The translations under genes were made by a program, and so were the position numbers. DNA of 64,000 nt. It comes from Bugula neritina (taxonomy: Eukaryota; Bryozoa; Gymnolaemata; Cheilostomatida; Bugulidae). Numbering within the stretch: position 1 is the first letter of the stretch; every line of letters starts with the position of its first letter. The notes beneath the pieces are model-generated. The model worked only from the letters and a program-made list of their open reading frames with translations, was not told the origin of the DNA and searched no databases. The stretch lies in the NCBI GenBank assembly GCA_964035545.1, contig OZ037771.1, positions 9,100,408 through 9,164,407 on the forward strand. Reading direction: 5' to 3'. Positions 44,301 to 55,381 of the stretch are shown here, one piece after another.

Positions 44301-47165
44301 TGCTACACTTAGCATACTATGCTTTTAGTATTGATTTTCTGTTTTCAACAATTTAAGCTAATAATATAAAATATTGATTAGCGTGAGATTGAAACCAGCA
44401 TCCTACAGCTACCGAAGTAGTGAGTCCATTCAAGTTAATTGTTTGATAGAATCTGTACAGCCAAATCCCTGCAAGTACCTCTACAATAACAACTTCGTGT
44501 TTTCCATGCTAAGTATGCGCTATGAATTCAAAACTCAATACATACAGAAATATTTCACTGAGATTACTTACACCTCTCTAAGGGAATGCTATTGTATTGG
44601 TGACAAACAACACAAACCTCACAAACAAAAGACAGCAGTTCAATGTTATTTCAGCAAACAATTGAAAGGTAGAAATGAAATTTCAAGTCAAAACCTTTTT
44701 TAAACACACAGATTGTTGAATTTAATCAAGAAATACCTGTGGCAACTTTGCTTATTATATAAGCAATTGAGGGAAAATTTTTAGCAAACTTAGAGACCTA
44801 CAAAGGAAAATGCAAAGGTAATGTTTGCATTTAGCTAATACATTCAGTGGCTCAATATAATAACAGCTGTTAGGAATAGAAATGATTTCATTCAAAAGTA
44901 GGAAAATGAATTTTACTTTTCAATTAATTTTGAGTGCTAGTGTTAGATTCTTAGTAGACTAAAATATTCAACAACCCTGCCAAAAAAAATTACTTTTTGT
45001 TACTGACGGAGCTATTCTTTATTCAGGGAGCTTTAGGTATTGTATGCCCATGTATTAATGTTCAGCATAATCAAACTGGAGTCAAACTAAGGGACATAAA
45101 TTCAATATAAAGCAACGACAACACTTCCAAAGTTGCACAGTAACTTCAAGCATACAGTGCTTACTCCATACCCACTAAGCTACGGGTTGGAGACCTTAAT
45201 TAGCTACACAGTAGAGCTACATAGTAGAGCTACACAGTAGAGCTACATAGTAGAATACCAGATTTAATTTACGAATTTGTTAAATTTGACCATCTTGTCT
45301 CTATATACATACATAAGCCACAAAACAAGGGTTCGAGCCCTTCTCCTGACCTATAGAATATCATGAGAACTGGAACTGTGAGATACAAAAAGAGCGCTGT
45401 AATATTGTTGAGTCTGCATTGCTATGTTGCAATGATGGGAATTGGAATAGCCAACAATACACAGAAACTAACCTAGCATACAGAATATTTTAGTTCAGCT
45501 ACAAGATATTAAAAGTAAAACAGGACAAATATTTTCACCTAAGCATGCTACAGGCTAACAGCAGCAGTGAAGAGGTTTCCATAGCCTGAGCTTTAAAGGA
45601 AGTGTTTAATAATTATATGGGGACATATTTTCTAAGTGTTTAATTAAGGACTTGGGCTATCATAAAACTTGAAGCAATCACAGCAAGTTAAAAGCAGCAG
45701 ATGCATTCAAGTATAGTGCAGCTCCAAGCTACTCTCAACATAAACTAATGCAGGTTGAAAGTGCAGTGCAATCATCATATAGTGTATTGCATAATGTTAT
45801 AGTCATTATACAGATTAAAGAAATACAACAACTGAAATAGTTTTGTTTAATAAAATATTTCTACTAAAGGCCGAAAACTATTTACTGTTTAAATTTTATG
45901 AAACTTAAAAATATACATAAGTTGTAGATAAGCGTGCTTTATTGCTTCAAACCAATAAGGTGACCCAGCTGTAACTAAAATTCCGAATTGGCCAAATTGA
46001 CATGCAGCTTTGAATTCTATCAGTTTTCATGAGATGATACATTGATAGGTTACTGAGCATGAGTGAAGCAAGGCAAGCTACTGCATATGCCAGGTGCCCA
46101 CCTGTCAGAAAGTTATGGTAAGAATACATATAAATAAGCTGGAAAACTAGACTATTTCTCACTATTGTTATGTGACTGCAATATTTCTCTGTTACTAACT
46201 ATACAAGATTAGCTCACTCTATTCTAAGCTACCTAGAAACACGTTTTCTTTGCAAAAAGACATGCATTGGTGAAGACGGCTTTTAAAAGCCTGTTTTGTT
46301 GAGTTTTGTGTTGTTTTAGACTGACATAAAACTGTGTGATACTTACAAGAATACAGCAACAATGCTGCTAATGCAATTTGATTGGCTGACCAAAGCATCA
46401 TTGAGCCTGGAACAAGTGTACAAGAACAGAATGCAGTTATTATATTGTGTCAAGTAAACTCCAATAGAAACTAACATGTGACTGTGTAGACATGTGGCAA
46501 CTTTCTAAAAAGTTTGAATGCTGTCAAGATTTGTAATCTACATTGTAGTTTCCTAACATTTTATTCTAGACGGCAGGGCTTTCTCTCAAACTAATTAAAT
46601 TTAATAGTTTTTGTTTAGCCTGCTTTTGAAAACTGTTGGACTGTGAATTATTCTAAAGTAAAGTTCAGACGTGTTCAACAGACTCAGTTAGACTGTAGCA
46701 TTCTTTACACGAGTTATACTTAACAGTCCACAACTATTAGACAGCTATGAAACCTGGGACTGAAAAACTGTGGTTAGAAAGTACAGCATATGTACAACGC
46801 AGTACAGTATGCCATTATACAACATGTACACGTGCAAGATGTACATATAATAATGCACACACACATACAACATCATATCTATTAAGCTGAAAATTTGGTA
46901 TACATGATACGATTATACTAATCTCAGGTTGTTAGGGAAAAAGTTTACACAAATCTTTATATAACTACGTCAAATGTAAAAAAACAAACTGATGGCTTCA
47001 AGTTCTTGAATTGACCAAATTGGAAATGAAATAATTATGAAACATAGCTTAGGCTGGAAATACTAAAAGTATATTAGGAGATAAATATTGTAATAATATA
47101 ATAGGTTACCTGCATTTACTAAGAATGCATAGAAATGCAAACAACAAGATGGCTGACTGTTTCAT
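31915..47165 (-). CDS. GABRB: GABA-A receptor beta-like subunit, paralogue B (10 coding exons, complete)
   Basis: Exons in transcript order: 47165-47110, 42030-41933, 39589-39522, 39329-39103, 37504-37422, 36783-36646, 35427-35275, 35121-35027, 34763-34554, 32346-31915; 519 residues. It has the same architecture and intron phases as paralogue A: signal peptide, [12 protein letters not shown], loop A WVPDTFF, 13-residue Cys-loop, [18 protein letters not shown], four membrane helices. The M1-M2 loop reads TSARVALG, giving Ala273 at pore 2', the usual beta/RDL residue. It would form GABA-gated chloride channels with beta or alpha/gamma partners. The start follows homology to paralogue A (gcaccATG); an in-frame ATG at 47189 would add eight residues, with a TGA upstream. 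The gene is stretched to 15 kb by a 5-kb intron 1 holding a 1.1-kb minisatellite. Confidence 0.93.
34554..34763 (-). CDS. Beta-like paralogue B, exon 9 (M3)
   Basis: 70 codons. M3 ([20 protein letters not shown]) is identical to paralogue A; the following loop ([17 protein letters not shown]) is not. Donor is aag|gtatta. Confidence 0.9.
35027..35121 (-). CDS. Beta-like paralogue B, exon 8 (M2 pore)
   Basis: 95 bp. It encodes the same 31 residues as paralogue A ([20 protein letters not shown] onward). Acceptor is atatcag, donor is ctg|gtaagt. Confidence 0.94.
35275..35427 (-). CDS. Beta-like paralogue B, exon 7 (loop C, M1)
   Basis: 153 bp. It reads [21 protein letters not shown]1 with [16 protein letters not shown], then [12 protein letters not shown]. 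It has Ala at 2', Asn before the HEA motif and Ser in M1 where paralogue A has Asn, Ser and Cys. Confidence 0.93.
36646..36783 (-). CDS. Beta-like paralogue B, exon 6
   Basis: 138 bp. [20 protein letters not shown], then [20 protein letters not shown]. Acceptor is tttaaag, donor is cag|gtaggt. Confidence 0.92.
37422..37504 (-). CDS. Beta-like paralogue B, exon 5 (Cys-loop)
   Basis: 83 bp. [20 protein letters not shown] then CTVEIES. Two of 83 bases differ from paralogue A, one of them causing Ile to Val. Confidence 0.94.
39103..39329 (-). CDS. Beta-like paralogue B, exon 4
   Basis: 227 bp with the same peptide as in paralogue A. Flanking intron bases (ccacagtaacctac and tatcagagcag) are also shared, so the near-identity extends slightly past the exon. 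Confidence 0.94.
39522..39589 (-). CDS. Beta-like paralogue B, exon 3
   Basis: 68 bp. [20 protein letters not shown] and VNM. Acceptor is attacag, donor is atg|gtaagt. Confidence 0.92.
40445..40557 (-). repeat. Possible tRNA-like SINE remnant
   Basis: On the minus strand TGGCACAGTGGTAGGGAG resembles a pol III A box, and about 90 nt later GTTTGAAACCC resembles a B box. Spacing is longer than in a tRNA, so it is at most a decayed SINE in intron 2. Confidence 0.25.
41690..41910. repeat. Degenerate CA/TA-rich simple repeat
   Basis: acacatgcacatgcac followed by acatatacacatatac-type sequence, lying just downstream (as transcribed) of the exon 2 donor of paralogue B. Confidence 0.75.
41933..42030 (-). 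CDS. Beta-like paralogue B, exon 2 (mature N terminus)
   Basis: 98 bp. [20 protein letters not shown] with an NVS glycosylation motif, then [12 protein letters not shown]. Acceptor is gttttag, donor is gggg|gtaggt. Confidence 0.9.
42607..43738. repeat. 30-bp minisatellite (ggtatacagtatacaaggtatatactacaa)
   Basis: About 37 units with higher-order structure. The marker gctatacactactagatata recurs at 42751, 43063 and 43553 (steps of 312 and 490 bp). The unit is rich in self-complementary gtatac and tatata steps. It keeps long frames open on both strands; none looks like a gene. It lies in intron 1 of paralogue B. Confidence 0.96.
43740..47109. other. 5' part of intron 1 of beta-like paralogue B
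   Basis: AT-rich. It contains a four-unit short repeat at 45200-45255 (agctacacagtag), a minus-strand tRNA A-box-like stretch near 45163-45190 (gtagcttagtggg) and a plus-strand B-box-like ggttcgagccc at 45329-45339. These last two are probably fragments of a SINE. The open frame at 44374-44703 has no recognisable motif. Confidence 0.4.
47110..47165 (-). CDS. Beta-like paralogue B, exon 1 (signal peptide)
   Basis: [18 protein letters not shown] plus two bases of an Arg codon; donor is cag|gtaacc. The hydrophobic core and context (accATGA) fit a signal peptide. The alternative start at 47189 adds MVSTRVCT. Confidence 0.85.
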
Positions 47166-50049
47166 GGTGCATACCCGAGTGCTGACCATCAGAAAACGCT
47201 TCCCACGCAATCAGCGCAGCATTTCCACTTCCACAATTATATCTCAGAAAGATGCTGATTAGTTGAAATGTATTTTTAGCAGTAATTTGATTGGCTAGCT
47301 AATCTCAACTTTTTATGATGTTGAATACTGTCTCTCACTCTAGAATATTCTAACTTGTGTTAATAAGACTTGTTAGTAACTGAAAAACAGCAACAGTAGC
47401 AGCTGGGAGTGTCGGCAGCATCAGCACTTGTGGCTCACAGCAGAGTATAGAAACTCAGCTAGTTATATCAATATCCAGTAATCAACTTTATTTAATCAAT
47501 TATTCATGTTCACAATACATAATGAATAGCTGAGAACCTACTGAATGTGCTGCAAGAATAACTTGGGGGGTGTTATTTAACCCTCCTTCACAGTTCTAAA
47601 TTAAAATGCTATTCTGCTTACAAGCTAGCAAATTACTGAAATTAATAAAAAAAAATGCTATTTAACTAATAAAACTCAGAATATTTTGAAACCTATTGCA
47701 TTTAGCCTTATTTGAGGTTAAAACCTGCACAAACATTTATTAATCATTCATACCCTATCTTAGGAACATATTGGTGCACCTTTTCATAATTCTAATAATA
47801 TGGCATATAAATTTTACAATTCTATTTGTTGTAAGCATAAATATTAACAAATTCTGTAGGTGCAGTGATGGAGAAATTGAGAAAAGTCTGTGTTCTAAAT
47901 TTGAAATATAGCAAAAGATGTGATGCTCTCACAAAAATTTCAACCTATGCCCCAAAGCAAAACCTAGAAAAATTAAAGAGCTTGGGCTATCTTAATTTCT
48001 CCACTGCTGCACCTATATGTGTGTTTCTACCAGAACATATCATATCACTGCTGGCTGCATGAACATCCTTATGCTCCTCATATAATATATTAATACAATT
48101 ATCATACTTCAGTTATGTAATCGGCAGTTCTCAATTTTTCACATCACATACTTAATGTCATCACTGGTGGGCATTGATTAAGCAATTAGTAAAGCGAACT
48201 ACGTTATATAAGGTACATAGTGGAACTACAATAGTACTGGAAAAAGTATACAGCAAACAATTCCTATATGCTATTGGTGAAAATATACCTAGTTAGACTC
48301 TCCACATAGTCTAGAATATTGTAACTGCGATATGGCTATGCAAGTTTAACAGAAGGAGAAGACAACTATTAAAAATATATCTTCATTTATAAATTGTGTA
48401 TAACAAGCATCTGTCACCACAGATTTATATAAAACACTTTTTTAAGAACATAAGATACTAATGAAGTGATTTTCTTCTTTGCACGCAAGTATTCATGTGT
48501 ATTTGTAAGTATTTTCCAGTATTTCTGGGTTTTCTGGGTGTTTATGAATACTGGGTATACTTCAGACCAGAAAGAAATCTGAGCCGCTTATTTGTATTAT
48601 GATTGTAACAAACTTTCATGGTATGCATAACTATCTACTTAGCAAAACTGAATCATAGTTTCTGTGTGTAAAGAGAGACAACTCCCTATTGAAATTCACC
48701 CTAAACTAGGATTATTTTATACTTCAAAGTGTTGCTTATTCATTCAAAAACAGTCTATTTCAGTAAATATCTAAAATGTTAAAAATGAGCTTTCCTTGTT
48801 TTTTCCCTATATAAGTATTGAAACTTTGCTGTATATAGGTAGACAAATCCATTGTTTCAAACTATTGATAACAAAATAAGATATTATATATTGTGTTCCT
48901 ATCAATGCATGCACAAAGTTGATGAAGTTATAATTGTGTATAATCAATGCACAAACCTGAAACTCATGAGTAACGTTTGTGCTTAAATTAACTGTGAATT
49001 TTTGCTGGTGCTATATTTAACATGCCATATGGTGACATTGGCCCTGAGGAGCCATACTAATTTATACAGCTTCATGTAAAACATGCATGTATTGACGCAG
49101 GCTGACTTGAAAAAGATGCCTGTTTTCTTTGTTGCTAATTCCCACTTTACTCTTTACACTACTGGTGATAATAAACTAGGGAAACCTGGTACAATTAATT
49201 CTGTAAGTGCCTTGCTTGCTATTTGCAGACAAAATGCTAAAATATAAGTTTAGAAATGATTTTGTAATTGTTTGCTTGTCTCAGGACAGTAGAAATGATG
49301 TATAGTATTTGTAAATAGTAGTTTATGCACCTATTCAATTATCTCAGCCACTGTGCTATAAATGCACATTGCATCAAATTGTTGATATAAGTTCATTCTG
49401 CAAAAATCCTTTTTTTTTAAATAATTTATTTGGGATATTTGACTGATGATTAGAAATTTTCTACAAACAGCTAGACACAATGTTGCTATGATTTATTTTC
49501 AGCAGAAGATGTGTATGATGTATAGGGAATTAACACAATAAACTCTAGGCATCAAAAGGCAGGTTAAATTTACTAATAGACGTATAATGTGAGTTTTACC
49601 TTTCTACCTTGTAAAATTCAAGTCTTACAAGAATCAAGTATTCTTGAATGTTTTTTGCAAACAGAGGCTTTCATAAAGTGAAAAGTTGCGGCAACCCCCA
49701 CCTCTTCCTCAATCAACTTTCAGAGAGTAGATAACTTCAATGTTTTGTAGGTATTGAACAGCTGCAGGTGACGGTGATGTCCTGCAGTGCATTGTTTAGC
49801 AAAACAAACTCATGAAACCAATTTCAAGAAACTGTAAACATTCATTCAACTACACCATCCCACTGTGATACCTCATAGTAATAACTTGACCAATCAATCA
49901 CAGCTGAGACAATATCAGACTGCAGTGCAATACACATGAGGGATGCATTTATGCACATATAAGTTTAATCATTATTATACAAGACAAATCAGTCTCTCTG
50001 CAATACTAAACGAATTTATTTATATTATGATGTTCATTAGCTAGGACAG

Positions 50050-50395
50050 GCTCAGGCACACATGTGCACACAAAGGCACAGGCACACAGAGGCACAGGCA
50101 CACACGCACACACGCACACACGCACACACGCACACACGCACACGCACAGACACATGCACACACATGCACAAGCACACACACAGGCACACACACAGGCACA
50201 AGCACACACACAGGCATACACACACAGGCACACACACAGGCACACACACAGGCACACACACAGGCACAAGCACACACACAGGCATACACACACAGGCACA
50301 CACACAGGCACACGCACAGGCACACACACAGGCACATGCTCGCACACACACACACACAAGCATACACACGCACAGGCACATGCGCAAGCACACAC
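50050..50395. repeat. CA-rich minisatellite (acacacaggc)
   Basis: Mixed (ca)n and 10-12-bp acacacaggc units. The long Cys/Val-rich (minus) and His/Thr-rich (plus) frames across it are repeat artefacts. Confidence 0.93.
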
Positions 50396-51251
50396 ACCCT
50401 CTGTCATTGCTTGCTGGTCAAATCTTGACCAGATGCAATGATTCAAAGATGATTCAAATCTACTGTCACATGCAGACTTTATAGTCACATTTTGCTGATA
50501 TTTTTACATTAAATTAAATGATTAGTAACAAGATCAATCTGGTTTTCGTAAAAAGATAAATTCAGTTTCACAGGTTTTCTTTTCCAGTCTTCCACCATTT
50601 AGAACTTCTGAGTACTACTTTTGCCAAGAATTCAAATATTCAGTTGAAGATTGAAACCTATGCTTGAGATATACTTAGATTATATTTGCTAGAAGACGCA
50701 CAATGGCAAAGAAGATAATCTTTGCTTCTATATAGTTCTAAAACAACCATAGGCTAGTTGGATATTACTAAAAGAAATTTCTTAGCCATTAATTACGTTG
50801 TAATGCCTATTAAACTCATTCAGCTGACCATTACTATTATAATTGAAAATGTTATGTTGACATAAACTTGTATAGATAAAACATCAAATGATTTTTCTCA
50901 TACAAACATATTGATGTTAATTACAATAAACCTTTTTATTCATTTCCACAGGCAGAGCTATGATGCAGTAAGAGTGAGCAAGTATAATCAAGAAACTAAT
51001 ATATTAAAACATGCATTTCCCATACTATTCAACTTCCTAATACTGTTGATGAACCAAATTTTAAAACTTAAATGTTTATGCAGAAGGACACATGTATACA
51101 AAGACAACATTATGCTAGCAATGCAACAGTGTGTATCCCTTTGTTTAAGGTCTCAGTTCATGTAAAAGCTTCTGTTGGTAAGGGTTTACACGCTGCCAAT
51201 ATAGCTTGAGGGCTTTTACTACAATGCAGGAAATATTATGATTGTATACTC

Positions 51252-51345
51252 TTACTGACGTCACCAATAGCCTTGCTGGGATTTGAACCTGTGACATTTG
51301 TGTCATGGTAGGGCAGCACTTTAGCAACTAGACCATTGCTGTTTT
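51252..51345 (-). mobile_element. tRNA-derived SINE head
   Basis: On the minus strand TGGTCTAGTTG matches the pol III A-box pattern and GGTTCAAATCC the B box, at roughly tRNA spacing, followed by ccagcaagg. It does not fold into a full cloverleaf with a matched acceptor stem that I can see, so I call it a SINE head, not a tRNA gene. The 3' tail boundary is unclear. Confidence 0.45.
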
Positions 51346-54300
51346 CAGAATAACTCACTTACGTTATATATTTATGACATGTAAAAGGCTGCTATGATCA
51401 ATGTTGGTTTCAAATACTGCAGATTTCAAATAATAACAAAGTTTTTATAATTGCAGGTTGTACAACATACGCTGGTAGTTTACTGTAATGTCTTTTTTGT
51501 CATTCGTTTTTGAATAGTATTAGTGTATTTTCAACACAGACTGACATGCAGTAGTTGGAAAGTACCTGGATATGTGCTTTCAGGCTATAAGATCTGACAC
51601 AGGCTGGTTTATTTCACAAACTATTTTATTAAATTAGTCACTTTAGAGGTCAAAGGGGTAAATATTACTGCTAGAAATAATGAAGCAGTTATAATGTGAC
51701 TGCTTGTATTTCAGTGCACCTATTTTCTCTGAGTCAAAATAGCCCTGATCTAAATCTCCTGATATACTAGTTACAATATAATAGGTAATGGTAGTTACAG
51801 ATATTATATACTGGTTATAGTGAAACAATCATAATAATATAGTCAGGATACAATATTCACATTATTATAATGATGAAATAGGCTTCTTACTTGTTAAACG
51901 TTTGAGTAAAACCTAAGATTTCAGAGTTATACAGTTTGAGTTGTACAGAAAACCATTTAATTAGTTGAACCGAGTAGCATTATCAGTAGCTGCATTTTAT
52001 CAATATAGAATGAGTGCAACATTGCTGCTCATTTCTAAAGGTAGATATTCAACAGAACAACGTATACCATTATTACTACAAACAATGATTTAATGTCATG
52101 CAAAGTAAATTTCTAATTAATACGAGTGGTATTCAGTAATTTAGCTGTCATGTCGCCTTGTGAATTTTGAGTTTTTTATGTAATACCTTTCTAATTATAG
52201 CAAATGAGTATGACCTACAAATGAAAAGTTTACAATGTTGATACTATAAATATGAGAAACCATTATATAAATATTGTTTGTCTATACCTAAAGAAATGGG
52301 AGAATTGATTATAGATTATTCTTTGTATTGTGGGGAGAGAAAGGGCTGTAGGGGCTGACAATCATCTGGGCTGATCAATACGTTTGCAGAACACAGTGCA
52401 TTTAACAACTCTCTCACCCTCAATAGCTATACACTTAATGCGATTAACAAGCCTTTAAATGAAAAAGAATTGATCTTGTATTCTTGGTTTTGATTGGCTG
52501 AGCACCCTTAGATGACAGCAAGAAAACTTAGTTGATGGTCAGCACACTGTGATTGTCATAGTAGCAGTAAGAGAGTGTTTTGTTCTCAGAGGTGTTTGTG
52601 TACATAGCCTGTAGGAAAGAAACCCACTGTGTCTACAGTTATATCTTCATATAAAGTTATACAGATGAATATAGGCTAGAAACAAGCATGTCTGAGCAAA
52701 GTTTAGTGTACTAAGTGAGGAGGGAATCACTACTTGGGTATGTATATTATTATAAGTTTACTTCATGTTTAGTCAATTAGTACAAGTAATAAGGATGGGA
52801 TAATGTTGATTAGTTAATGAGTAGCACACATATATTATTCCCTCATCATAGAATATAGGTGTTATGATGTTGAACTTGAGTATCAATTCTACCAATACAT
52901 GCTTTGCTTCAATAGACAGGTGATACACTAGTTACACTGCTTTGTGGTCATCTAAAACAGATATTCATCATATTCGAAAAGGTTGGTGCTTAAATATCTG
53001 AAATAGGTGTAGCATTTTTGCTATAGTGTAAAAGAATTTTGAGAAATTATAAGTTAAGTGAATTAATTTGATTAGCTAATTATTAGCTTCAACAAGAAAT
53101 GAAATCACTTTGTGACTAGTACTAATTTGATGACTCAGATTTAGGTTTGAAAAATTAGTGCTTAATCTTTGTTATAAGGTTAAAGTTCAAACTTAAGTGT
53201 CACTTGTTTGAAAACAGGTTTCTACAAATGGTACTTACTTATGCTCTATAGTTTTGTAATACAATATAGCTGTGGGGGGGGGGGGGCAACTATCTAAGGT
53301 AAAAGAAAACTTTCTTTATATACATAGCAGTCAATTTTTGTTGCAGCTCAAAACACAAGCTTGGACCAATAAAGAAAATATAATGTGAAACTAAATTTAA
53401 ACAAATTATTCAAGTTGTTCGAGATTTATAATACTGTTAAATGATCAACTGATTTTAATCAAGATTTGTATCTTTTGATATAATATTTTATGAAAAAAAT
53501 AGTTGTAGGTATTTCAGATTTACAAACTTGCTAGTGTGTTTCCCAGTAGAATCAGCCAAAATCTTAGTTAAGTATTTGAATTCTAAAACTTTAAAGCAGA
53601 ATATGTATCCCCATAAAGAGAGAAGTAAAATCAAGCTGTAGATGGCTTTAGATGACTTTAAATCGCTACCTATAACACTATGATTTACTATGTGTCATTG
53701 TGAGTTACTGTGAGTTGCTGTGAATAAATGTGGGTTACTGGGTGTCACTGTATGTCACTGTGATATAATGTGAGTTACTGAGTAGCACTGTAAGTTACTG
53801 TGTGGCACTGTCGGTTACTGCGCTACCGTGAGTTACTGTTAGTTATTTGTGAAAGAGAGAATCACTGCAAATGACTGTTTGCTCTATGATGCAGTTTAAA
53901 TTCTTTTGCCTTAACTAATTCTCTATTTGAGCTCAAGTTATCAGCTAAAGATATTCTAGTCAGTGCAATCAGCTGTATGCAGTTATAAATTGGAGTGTAG
54001 CTTCAACAGTTTACAGATCACCAGCTTTTCAAGCAGCATTGCTCTGTTTATTTCCTGTATCCATTGCTTTTACTATCAGCTGGTAGTGCAAGTTTATGAC
54101 GCAAGCTGTATTAAGATGGAGGAATTAATGCGGAATAAATAGCAAATGTTCATTAAACTCAAACTAAACACTGTTTTCACAATTCTTGTAAGGCAATGCT
54201 GCAATATTTTAGAGAGTTTGAGTCTACATTTGTAAGGAAAGTTAATACATCGGCAGCTCAATAATATTCTGTTATTTAGTGATTTTTACATCACTATCAA

Positions 54301-54894
54301 GCTTGCAATACGCTGAATTAACTTCGTATAAAAACATTTCATAAACAAAAGCTCGATGATATCGGAAAGTAAAAGTGACTTACGAATGCACTAGATAAAA
54401 TTAAATAATACTTAAAATACACGTCTGATGGATATCTTTCTTTTTCTTGCATTGTAACATGTTTTTTTTCACAATTTACAAACAAATTGTGACTAGAATA
54501 AGCAATTTTCTAGGTAAGCAAGTAGGTGCTATATCAAAGCTGAAGCCCTTTTCTCTTTTGACATATAATTCTCAATCTTCTGCATTTTCCTGTGAAGATT
54601 TCAAACTTCTTGGTTAACCTTCAACTATGTTATATCACACTCATTAAGAAATGTTTTTAATATACATCTTCAGATAGACATGCATGGTTGGCCTATCTTC
54701 ACTGCAGGATGGCTGAAGGGATCAGTGCCTAATGTACTAGCTTATTATTAATTCATAATAATAAGCAGTCGTAAGTGTCCAGAGAGATAGATTAATACGT
54801 ATAATGAGTGTTGTAAGTGATACTAAGGAGCTGCCAAGTTGACAGCAACGCAATGTATCTGAGGAGGATTATAATGTAATCATTATTTTTACAG

Positions 54895-54966
54895 TGTGAA
54901 TCCTTAAAACGATGCGTTGAAGAGTGTAACCAGACAGCCATCTTGGAGGGAGCATATCAACAGACA
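54895..54966 (+). other. Orphan splice-bounded open frame (possible exon)
   Basis: A good acceptor (atttttacag) and donor (caca|gtaagc) enclose 72 bp that read open as CESLKRCVEECNQTAILEGA plus YQQT. It could be a 5' untranslated exon of the alpha/gamma-like gene 340 bp downstream, an alternative exon, or chance. Confidence 0.25.
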
Positions 54967-55304
54967 GTAAGCAACTGGAAACCAGAAAAATCAACTGGCA
55001 ACCAGAATAAGCAACTGGCAACTATAATAAGCAACTAACTAGATGACTGTCACCAGCTGCTGACTAGTAGTAAAATAGCTTACAATTCACTAACTAGCAA
55101 AATTTAGCAATTAGCAACCTGTAACTTAACAGCAGCAAATATTAACTTAAATTTCTTTTACAAAAACCAGTTATTACTACAACTATTCAAAGACAGGTAA
55201 AGCATACACCAGGTAGAAGGGAGCCTCCATCTATGCAATAGTCACTCTGCTGGCAATTTATAAAGCACCCTTGTCCTATTGTTTGGTGATGAGCTAGAGG
55301 TGAG

Positions 55305-55381
55305 ATGAAGCCAGCTACTTTTACACACGCCATACTTATTGTGAATTTGGCAGGAATCTTGAAGGATATTGGTGCTAACTC
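55305..55381 (+). CDS. Alpha/gamma-like subunit, exon 1 (putative signal peptide)
   Basis: MKPATFTHAILIVNLAGILK then DIGAN and two bases of a Ser codon; donor is tc|gtgagt. Its phase 2 matches both the next exon and the signal exons of the beta-like genes. The hydrophobic core is weak, so another first exon is possible. Confidence 0.55.

Larger units (their letters stand above)
47190..55304. other. Head-to-head intergenic region, beta B to alpha/gamma-like gene
   Basis: About 8.1 kb between divergent starts, so it should carry both promoters. Contents seen: a CA-rich array (50050-50395), a tRNA-like SINE head (51252-51345), a 13-G run (53274-53286), degenerate gagttactgt repeats (53690-53850) and an orphan splice-bounded open frame (54895-54966). 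No other gene is recognised. Confidence 0.5.

Noticed and set aside
44374-44703. 109-codon plus-strand frame
   Set aside because: No recognisable motif, no splice sites, and antisense within an intron; probably chance.
50006-50488. Cys/Val-rich frames of 113-160 codons resembling Cys-rich secreted proteins
   Set aside because: Read-through of CA-rich repeats; the opposite strand gives His/Thr repeats just as long.
51252-51345. Functional tRNA gene
   Set aside because: A and B boxes are present, but I could not pair a full acceptor stem; a SINE head explains it better.
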